Shown here: positions 30,202 to 37,828 of the stretch, one piece after another | Numbering within the stretch: the first letter of the stretch is position 1 | Layout: each line of letters starts with the position of its first letter | NCBI GenBank assembly: GCA_003427395.1 | Contig: BFEA01000899.1 | Span: forward strand, 213,701-251,528 | Length of the DNA: 37,828 bases | Reading direction: 5' to 3' | DNA from: Chara braunii | Taxonomy: Eukaryota > Streptophyta > Charophyceae > Charales > Characeae | The notes under the pieces: generated by a model | Databases searched by the model: none | What the model was told of the DNA's origin: nothing | Seen by the model: the letters and a program-made list of their open reading frames with translations, nothing else | Program-made: the position numbers and the translations under genes

Positions 30202-30204
30202 TAT

Positions 30205-32540
30205 ATTCGCGTAGCCCCGATTCCCTCTGTCTTGTAGCGCAGCTCCAGGCCTCCAGCGGAAAGTAGGCACCATCGGTACTACTGGTACCAGGGCTACAGG
30301 CCTGGGACACGTGCTTCTACGAGCCACAACTATTTTTTTGTCGAGGCCGAGGCCCGGAAATCAAACTGCAGCAGGTCCTAGTAATTCCCGGTTTTTGGCT
30401 TGGAACAGCAACTGTTGTAGTGGTACCATGGCTTTAAGACCTGCATTGGTCCCGCGGAACTTGCGGCGGAAGTACTCAAGTGATAGGTGCGGTAACGAGA
30501 GCGTTCCATAATGATTTTTTTATGGGATCTGTCACCGCTTGAGAAGAAACCAGAGAGAGGACCAGAAACTGTAACCCGATTTGAATCGGAGTCTGTTCTA
30601 TCGAACCAACTGTAGTGACCAGATAAATGTCGTTAGACCAACTGACGTAACCGGATCCAATGCCGCCGAACCAAGTACTTCAACCAGAATTGATTACTGA
30701 GCCCATTATTATTGTAACAAGAACTGGCTTCAGTGAGGCAATTACGTTAACCAGAAATGAAGTAGGTTGTTCCTCAGCCGTAATCAGATTGTGAATCAGG
30801 ACCGTTGGATTTTGTCCCATAACCATACCCCAGTCAATGAATACCGTAATGGTAACGGAAATTCCGCTGGTCGTGCGGCTCGTGCCCCGTCAATAGCCCT
30901 CACCCAACAGCTACTAGCACACGAAACAAAGGATAGACTCGTGTCACAGAGGACAGGCTCACAAAACTGGACGACCGTTCCAACAAAGGTATTGAATCAG
31001 ACCCACAAAATGTATGTCTCATGTACTGAACCGAGAGTGGAAGATGCTCGTCAGACGTCGAAGTACAAGATAACTCAGATCTGGACAATGTCTCCAATAA
31101 TCATGAAAGTGATCTCTGATACAATGTCTCGTTAGAGTCATTACCAGTAGACGAAGAGAGTGGAGGGGGAATAGACAGATAAGAGGGTGGAAGAGAGAAT
31201 ATTATAATAACCATCAATCACCACCAAGAGAGTAGCCTAACATTTCCGACTCCTTCTCCGGGTTTCCTCGCGACTCCACGTCAGCAAACAGTATCCAGTA
31301 ACGAGTCTGACAAGTCCTGATCACATAGAAGTGCCGGGTGGCACTGTTCTCTCGTGAAGACAATCATGGAGACAATCAGCAGAGCACACTATCGACGTCA
31401 ACCTCAGGTAAGTATCCCGATCCTCCTCATTCATCCACAGATCCCGATCTCCCTCCTTGTCGCGTCCAATCACCGAGTAGTATAGACAGTGGGGCCAATG
31501 CCACATCAGCGATGGAGACAGGTGGCATGCACCACATCAGCAATGAAGACAGGTCCCGTGCGCCACCTCAGCAAAGGCTGGCGCTCAACAGAGCAAGCGC
31601 CAGCATGTTGCCTCGGTCCCGCGTAGTCGTCCACAGTGCCAGCACACAGCCAGCGACAAGCCAGCGTCCGATCAGCGTCAAGCCAGCGTCAAGGCAGCAT
31701 AGCAAGACTGAATGTTGACTCCCTGGAGACCAAGCCTTATGTAATGTTTGACGAGGCTGACCGGCCTCAGGTCTCCCACCCACGGTGGCTCAGATTGACT
31801 CACAGCCGAGGGCCTGGATTGCGCACAGTTGCAGACTTCCACTTGGTCCTGATGCTGTCTTGGTACCTGCATACAAACAAGTGAGTGTGTCTGACCAGCG
31901 GCCTGGGCTGGGTCCGTATTGACTTTTTGACTGTTGGGCCGTAGGCAGTTGACCGAAGTCAACTGTCGGGCGCTCAGGCCCTGGGCCATTTCAGAGGGGT
32001 CTTTTGCCCCTTCGACCTCACGGCAAAGAAACCGGGTCGCGGCCTGTGGGCCCCTTAGCCATTCAACGACGCATAATGAATGGGTTATTGCATCTCATAT
32101 CAAGGGTAATAATGAATAAATTGAGTTTGAATTAATAAGGCAATGTAAAAAGACTGAATATCAAATATACTAAATTAATCATTTGTTTCGTTTTTTTTTT
32201 CATCGTTTTTACTAACTTTTTAATTTCCTCTCAATGCTCTCATATGTTTTAAATTTCATTATTAAATTTGTAAAACAATGAGGGTTGCAATCCTCGCTAG
32301 GTAGGATTGGTGCTCATTACAATCGTGACTTTCAGAGATTGGCGAAGATCTGCTACCTTGTTGCTGGTTGGCGGTGTTAATTAGAGATATACAGAGAGTA
32401 GAGTGTGAATTTTGTGCGCAGTTAACCTCCCAGGAAGGAAGGAGGACGTCAATGCTGGCAGCCAAAGACCATATCTTGCCTTCAGATGTTCCTCAATGGA
32501 TACAATGTTCTGGACCCGTTTATGACCAGGTGCGACTCCC
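30205..32540. other. No recognisable gene
   Basis: Short open frames (up to 126 codons) without domains. Between 30550 and 30860 ACCAGA/AACCAGAA words recur loosely. A perfect 9-bp hairpin GCTGGCGCT / AGCGCCAGC lies at 31577-31604. No RNA gene or transposon end was recognised. Confidence 0.4.
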
Positions 32541-32985
32541 CACCAAAAGATGCAGCACGGTTCAAAAAAAAAAAAAAAAAAAAAAAAGTAGTGTGAATTT
32601 TGTGAATGGTCGTTGCTTTTGCCCGTCGGTTGGTCCATCACGTGGGTTGCTGATTTGGATTTTAGTTGGGCACGTGGGCTGTCTTGGAAAGTCGAGCAAT
32701 CTCAAGGATCGTCGAAAAGGTTTCCAACATCAAGTAGCATCATTCGCAAGAAAGAAAAAGAAAAAAAGAAAAAGAAAAAGAAAAACGAAAAGCGAAGAGA
32801 AAGAAAAACACGAGTGAGAGAAAGAAAGAAGGGAAGAGGGAGAGAAGTGATGGAGAGGAGGAAAGCATAAGAGAGATGAGGAGGAAAAGATATGACACCG
32901 GAGTAGCGCTAAAAAGCAGAGATCATTGTTGAAAACAGCGTGGAGAAACATTCTCATAGCGGATGTCCCTACATGTTTCGGCCGT

Positions 32986-33183
32986 CTCCATATCGTCAGG
33001 GGACTTTGGATAGCGCTGAGGAAGGGAATTTTTTTTATTTTTTATTTTTTTTATTTTTTTTAAGGGAAAAAGTTCAAAAAACCTTCCATATCGTCAGGGG
33101 ACTTTGGATAGCGCTGAGGAGGGGAAAAAAGGTTTTTTTTTTTTGTTTTTTGTTTTTTTTGTCAAGGGAAAAGTTCAAAAAAC
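32986..33183. repeat. 98-bp tandem duplication with poly(T)
   Basis: CCATATCGTCAGGGGACTTT is found at 32988 and 33086, followed in both by GGATAGCGCTGAGGA.GGG, a T-rich run, and AAGGGAAAA.GTTCAAAAAACCTT. The T-rich runs differ in sequence, consistent with slippage. Purine-rich sequence (32750-32870) precedes it. Confidence 0.8.
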
Positions 33184-33229
33184 CTTACTTAGATATACTC
33201 AACCATGTGGGCTGGGTTGTATTACTTTG

Positions 33230-33300
33230 TTTTTTGTCTCTTTTTTCTTNTTTTTTTTTTTTGCCCAAAACGGCATTTTTTTTTTTTTTTTTNTTGGGCT
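33230..33300. other. Two single Ns inside poly(T)
   Basis: N at 33250 and N at 33293 each sit inside a T run. Flanking words are similar (GGGCTGGGTTGTATTAC before, GGGCTGTGCTGTATTAC after), so the interval may contain a collapsed or duplicated repeat. The real lengths are unknown. Confidence 0.7.
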
Positions 33301-34260
33301 GTGCTGTATTACGTGTGCCACATGACGCGCTATACCCCCCCGCAACAAAACAAGAAAAAGAAACAGATGCATCCAGCACATCCAGCGAACAGAAAACAAA
33401 AGCTCTGCTGATGAGTACTTCGATTGGAAGATCTGCTATGTGCTGCACTAGTGTGTGGTTGGGCCTCGCTCCACGTGGCACAACATTCTAAACGTATCTG
33501 GACCTGCTACCGTCTTCCCCCGAACATTACGCACCCCAAAAATGAATGTATACAAGCTATATTTCCAGCCAGATACAGCCAAAATGAGGGTGTGTTGTGT
33601 TGGGGAAAACCGTAGTTGGTCTCAATACATTCAATTCGTTCCTTTTCCTTTTTCCTTTTTTTTTTTCCAAACTTCTTTTGTGGATGAACCACTTACCGAG
33701 GCGATAAGAGCATCCTCAATACGTTCGATTTTTTTTAATTTTTTTTTTTTTTTTTTTTTGGTAATACCGTACTAATACGTTCTATTCCAAATTTATCTGG
33801 ATCTGCATGTGGGCCAGGCTAGCCAAGAACTGTAACAACGGTTCGCCTACGGGATTTTTTTTTTTTTTTTTTTTTTGATTCGCCTTCGCCTATGGGACTT
33901 GTAGTGGCATGCTCACCCCTAGTGCTCGAAGTGCCCGGTACGACGTGCATTGTTCCGTAGTGCTTCAATGAGCGCTGGGGAGGGAGGTGAGAACCTGCTT
34001 TTTGAACCCTGATGCGGCGATGCGTATAACCGCTGTCCAGTCAAGGTCACTAGAATGGGAGATGATACTGGGTCTACTGAGGTAGGATAGTGGGAGTAGG
34101 GATGCGCCGGGGATAGACGTGATGAGTAAGGGTGGGAGGGTGTCGCATAGGGGACCGGTTAGGCAATACATAGGGATGATCAAATGGTCAGGTGCTGGCA
34201 GGCCTGTCATATGCCTAGTAGCCAGCTGTGAAAACAACCTGGACTTTGTTTTAAAAAAAA
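33301..34260. other. No recognisable gene; poly(T) tracts
   Basis: T runs lie at about 33653-33667, 33738-33759 and 33856-33877. A related word pair (TCAATAC(A/G)TTC(A/G)AT) lies at about 33634 and 33718. Nothing coding was recognised. Confidence 0.4.
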
Positions 34261-34264
34261 AAAA

Positions 34265-34580
34265 CTAGGAAGATTTTCAAGCCCGGCCGGGCACCCGGGC
34301 GCCCGGGGTACGTGCGGAAAAAAAAAAAAAAAAAAAGGTTTTCTGTGTTTTCCCAGAGGACACCAAATCCCGGCTCATTTCTTTTTTTGCGAGTTGGCTT
34401 TCAAAGGGGGGGGGAGGGGTGTATAAATTGGTTTTAAAGGGGCTAAAGGGGTTTAAAGGGGGGTGCCTGGGTGTGATTCTGTTATTTCCCTTTTTTATCT
34501 CTGATTCCGTGAGGAATTCTAATGCGACCTTCAGCCAAAAGTCATTTGTATTGCAATTCTACACAACATATGTTTTTTCC

Positions 34581-34629
<49 letters not shown>

Positions 34630-34734
34630 TGCTGGGGCTGCCCGGAACCCTGCCCGGGGGCCATGCCCGGCCAGGCACCCGGGCGGGTACCCCGGCATAA
34701 GTTGGGTGTCTGGGCGCCCGGAAAAACAGCCTAG
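34265..34734. mobile_element. Probable sibling of the hAT-like element
   Basis: The internal block AAAAGTCATTTGTATTGCAA, TTCTACACAACATATG matches AAAAGTAGTTTGTATTCTTA, TTCTGCACAACATAAT inside the 27123-27960 element. The ends may be CTAGGAAGATTTTC and (inverted) CTAGGCTGTTTTTC, flanked by A-rich 8-mers that are compatible with a duplication. GC-rich GCCCGG/CACCCGGGCG words replace the CGTAC clusters near both ends. A T run of about 49 lies at 34587-34628 or slightly wider. Confidence 0.5.
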
Positions 34735-35633
34735 ACAAAAAAAAGAATTAGCCTTACAAAAAAAAAAAGTAAATAAATAAATTATATCAAATAAACAGCC
34801 CAACCATGTGACGAGAGGCCAGGTCCCATTACCATTGGGATTTGATTGAGAAGCCATTCTGTGGCACTGCAGCAACCCACGTCTCCCTCTGCCCTGGGAT
34901 AACGTGTGATGCCCTGCTCCATTCAACCAGAATATCTCAAGGCCGTTGCCCTTCACAAACAAAGGAGGGGGGGGTGCGGCAGGGCAAAAAAAGACCAGAG
35001 GAAGGGTGGGTGGGGTCTTCAGAGGGGTTCATATGGACAACAGAATGGCCTATTACTGCGGGTTGCTGTCGTCTGTCTATTATCCCACCTCTACAACAAC
35101 CTAGGCTTTAAAAAAGAAAAAGGAGGAGGGGGGGGGAGGAGGAGGGGGGGGAGAGGAGCTCAAAAAGCTGGCGCTATGCATGTGAGCCTGTGCTGTATGA
35201 TGCTGCTGGGTAAAGGTCTTCCCAAAGGCAAAAAAAGAAAAAAGAAAAAGATGCATGCAGCGAAGAGTCTTGTTTTCAGAAAGAAAAAAACAACGAATGC
35301 CGGGCAAGTGTTCTTTTTTTTTTTTTTTTCAATTGATGATTTTGTATTTTGAAAAACAACACCACTTCCTGCTATTAAAAAATAATAATAAAAAGAAGAT
35401 CCCCTTCACAGTGAGAGGAAACTATGCTTGCAGGGGTCCCCTCTAGATAGCCTTAGGAGTAGGTAGTGGAAGGTAAACGAACAGAAGTTGAGAGAAGAAT
35501 ATAGAAAGAAAAAAAAAAAAATCAAGGGTGTCTTTTTTTCAACAAAAAAAAAAACATTTGGGTGCGCCCACCAGCGATGGGTAAAACGAGAAACAATGTG
35601 TGATGCTCTTTGGAAAACGAAAAAAAAAAACAA
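34735..35633. other. No recognisable gene; homopolymer-rich
   Basis: G-rich (34963-34978, 35125-35155), A-rich and T-rich (35311-35330) runs break the region. Open frames are short and repetitive. Confidence 0.4.
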
Positions 35634-37000
35634 GGGAAATTTAAAATTTTGCAAAATACCCCAATATGCCAAAATGCCCCTGAAAGATGTGGGTAGAGTG
35701 GAATGTCCTACTGGGGCGAAATCTGTGTTTTCCCCCCCTGTCAGGTCAGGCCAGTGCGCAAACTTGCAATCTGGACCTCGCCGTTTGGGCCTTGGCCTCT
35801 TTCAATCCGGCTTTGGAAAAGTTGCCAAGCACGGGGACATCTTGCAAAGTTGTGGGGTACCCGGTCGGGGTATATTGCAATGATTGGGGGGCCGAACCGA
35901 CGCCAGGGGTATTTGACAAAATAGTTTCGCAAGGAGGCAGGTGCGTATGTGGGGTCTTCGACCCCTGCCATGTGGGTGGTGGGGTGTCACTGCTGGTTCA
36001 TGAAGACATCAAGTGATAGGTGCTGTGTTCGGGATAGGTATTCGTCTCAGGCTCGGATCTCCGTTGTCATTCCTTTTTTGCGGGGGTATGGCGAGCGTTG
36101 CTCTGCAGGGGCTTTATCATGGACGGCGGTGAAGTCTCCATTAGGGAGTGGACGCAGATAGGGTGAGAAGATTACCATGAAATTCCTGAATCACGAGGAG
36201 GTGGGTGGGTTTAGCGGGGTCATTGACCCTGCCACGTGGGTCGTAGGGTAATTTGCTGGATTGCGAAAGCAGCATTGTGGTGGGAGTTGGTGTTTTTGGT
36301 AGGCTAAGCGGGGTGTGTGGGCTGTGGGGCTATCCGCACTGAGTCGTGAGGAGGTGGGTGGGTTTGCAGGGTCTGCACCTGCAATCGGGGCCTGCGGGGG
36401 CTGGCCCCTGCCGCTGCCGTGCGGGCGGCAGGGCGATATAGCAGGGTTAGGTAACAGTTTGGGATGGCTGGAGAAACTGACAGTGGTTAGGGTTTGTCCT
36501 CTTTTGGACCCACGTATATAGTAGGAGTATTAGAAGCTGGTCTGTCTTTTTCCTCTTTGTTTTTCATTTTTGTTTTGTGATTTGCAGTGTGTGCTGGCCA
36601 AATTTTTGGGCTTGACGGATGATGTCTCGCCCTTAAACCACCAGTACTTGGCCCAGCTATCGGTCGCGGTGCTTTCCCGTATACGCGCCGCGCCTTCAGG
36701 GCTTCGGGGTACCGGACCACAACGGCTGGAAGCGCCAGCGAAAAAAAATTGAAACGGTACCCCAGCGCTTCGGCAAAAATCGGCGAGCAGGGGCATTCCA
36801 GGCTCGGCATCGATAGCTGGGCCAAGTACTGGTGGTTGTGAGGGACGCCAGGCCCGTTTCCTGGCATTTTATTAAAAAACCTACCCCCAAAAAAGAAAAG
36901 AAAAGAAAAAGTTTCTTTGTCAGAGCGGCATTCCCTCTATTCAGGGGCATTTTGGCACATATCTCAACTTATGGAGGTATTTTGCAACTTATCCCCCCCA
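35634..37000. mobile_element. Possible Mutator-like element with long inverted ends
   Basis: The left arm (35649-35684) has TTGCAAAATACCCC, ATATG and CCAAAATGCCCCTGAA. The right arm (36940-36987), read inversely, has TTGCAAAATACCTCC, ATATGTG and CCAAAATGCCCCTGAA. Weaker similarity follows on the inner side (TAGAG.GGAATG). The outer limits are uncertain and no 9-bp target duplication could be read. The interior lacks a recognisable transposase and holds a separate hairpin element at 36636-36837. Confidence 0.45.
36636..36837. repeat. Foldback element with 27-bp perfect inverted repeat
   Basis: The 27 bases at 36636-36662, starting AACCACCAGTACTTGGCCCA, recur perfectly as the reverse complement at 36811-36837. 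Farther in, GCTTCGGGGTACCG (left) corresponds to an inverted GCGCTGGGGTACCG (right), so the arms extend roughly 80-100 bp with growing divergence. It looks like a small TIR or foldback transposon nested in the larger inverted-repeat structure. Confidence 0.75.
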
Positions 37001-37065
37001 ACAAGAAGGACAAAAAACACAACAACAGGCTCCCATCTATTCATGGGGAGTCTGACTGATTCTAT

Positions 37066-37188
37066 GGGGCTCTCCGCACTACTCTCCACATGCACAAAAG
37101 ACAAAAAATATGGCGGCGTATCTGTTTTTAGTTCTAGCGGAAGGTTCCTTCTCATTTTGCACATTTGGAGAGTAGTGCAGCGAGGCCC
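37066..37188 (+). mobile_element. MITE family B, copy 3, with TAT target duplication
   Basis: Termini GGGGCTCTCCGCACTACTCT and (inverted) GGGCCTCGCTGCACTACTCT align without gaps over 23 bases with 3 mismatches. TAT flanks at 37063-37065 and 37189-37191. The interior ATGCACAAAAGACAAAAAAT, GGCGGCGTATCTG and TTCTCATTTTGCACAT matches the other two copies. This is the best-preserved member. Confidence 0.85.
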
Positions 37189-37697
37189 TATGGACACCTC
37201 CACCAGAAACGTTGTCAACATCAGTCCAAGTATTCAAACACACAGCTGCTCGGACACAAGTATGTAGCATATATAAGCACACCACTCAGGAAGAAGACGA
37301 GAATAGAATAGAACCGAGCGCAGGTAACTGCGTCGAAAGATAATCATGAAGTACAAAATTCAACGCATGTCAGGCGACAGACCCGACACTGTTTCTGCCC
37401 GTCGCCTGTCCGGCGTCTTCAGGGGTCATAGAGAAACTAGCGCAAGAGGATGTCAATGCTAACCATTCGGACTTTTATATCCCTCTCCGACAATGATTTC
37501 TCCGACGACTTGTCTGACGGTCTCGAGTACGTCCAGGTAAACTGTCAAACTTTCACAGACGAATCGTGCGCAGGTAATGGCCCCAAGTTCAAGTCATGCT
37601 AACAAATATCGGGTTGAACTGGAACTGAAGATTCAGAAGTAGGACCGAGAGGATTCTAGAAGCTATTGGCCTAAGCAAAGTGCCGGAAAGATAATAA

Positions 37698-37753
37698 GGC
37701 TTTTTGGAAGGTTATGGGTTGCAAGTGTTGAACCCGAAACCTTCCAAAAAGCC
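37698..37753. repeat. Perfect 16-bp hairpin with inner stem
   Basis: GGCTTTTTGGAAGGTT (37698-37713) pairs with AACCTTCCAAAAAGCC (37738-37753). Inside the loop GGGTT pairs with AACCC. It lies close to the poly(A) end of the window and is not assigned to a family. Confidence 0.7.
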
Positions 37754-37790
37754 AGAAACGGAATAGAGGCCTTGCATAAGGGGTCTTTAT

Positions 37791-37796
<6 letters not shown>

Positions 37797-37828
<32 letters not shown>
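37797..37828. repeat. Terminal poly(A) run
   Basis: The window ends in about 31 A residues, as its beginning also has A runs within the first 75 bases. This probably marks where the assembly could not pass a homopolymer, not a transcript end. Confidence 0.7.

Noticed and set aside
32368-32817. 149-codon ORF ending in a Lys/Arg/Glu-rich stretch
   Set aside because: Runs through a poly(A) tract and a purine-rich low-complexity tract; not a credible gene.
33629-33760. CAATACRTTCRAT direct repeats beside poly(T), as possible MITE ends
   Set aside because: Same orientation rather than inverted and no target duplication was found.

Overview
The window looks like repeat-rich nuclear DNA from a eukaryote, most likely a streptophyte (land plant or charophyte alga). 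It carries remains of a plant-type two-ORF LINE with an APE endonuclease, a reverse transcriptase and a zf-RVT-like C-terminal domain. It also carries two tandem copies of a second, Penelope-like reverse transcriptase element, many short inverted-repeat DNA transposons, a G-rich minisatellite and very many homopolymer A/T tracts. I see no intact host gene, no tRNA or rRNA and no operon. Charophyte (Chara-like) origin is an inference from overall style, not something the sequence proves.

Layout: (i) 1-1.7 kb: a cluster of MITEs with GGGC termini. (ii) 4.27-12.0 kb: two head-to-tail, minus-strand copies of the Penelope-like element. Copy 1 (about 4.27-10.76 kb) is interrupted twice. A 940-bp 5'-truncated LINE with an 11-bp target duplication and a poly(A) tail sits in its 3' region. 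A 1,847-bp Harbinger-like TIR element with a TCA duplication sits inside its reverse transcriptase. Copy 2 (about 10.76-12.03 kb) keeps only the catalytic C-terminal part. (iii) 11,821-11,858 is a Nextera mate-pair junction adapter. It is followed by a misplaced copy of 1,498-1,592, one N, and a repeat of 11,750-11,820: an assembly artefact, not biology. (iv) 12.0-15.0 kb: non-coding, with a 47-bp tandem repeat and simple repeats. (v) 15.0-22.6 kb: one nearly complete but decayed minus-strand LINE. (vi) 22.7-25.2 kb: a hexamer-based G-rich minisatellite with a roughly 600-bp higher-order duplication, directly upstream of the LINE.

(vii) 25.2-37.8 kb: accessory DNA without genes. It holds a second and third copy of one 120-bp MITE family, a non-autonomous hAT-like element with a perfect 8-bp target duplication, a probable sibling hAT-like element, a 478-bp TIR element with a TAT duplication, a possible Mutator-like long-TIR element and several perfect hairpins. 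The two single Ns near 33.25-33.29 kb lie in poly(T) and probably hide unresolved gaps.

The elements do not act together as a pathway. They form a nested insertion record: the Penelope-like pair is older, and the LINE fragment and the Harbinger-like element landed in it later. The most unusual biological content is the Penelope-like element, with its CCHC knuckle, charged coiled coil and Cys-rich segment upstream of an RT with an LMDD catalytic box. The most important technical content is the adapter chimera.
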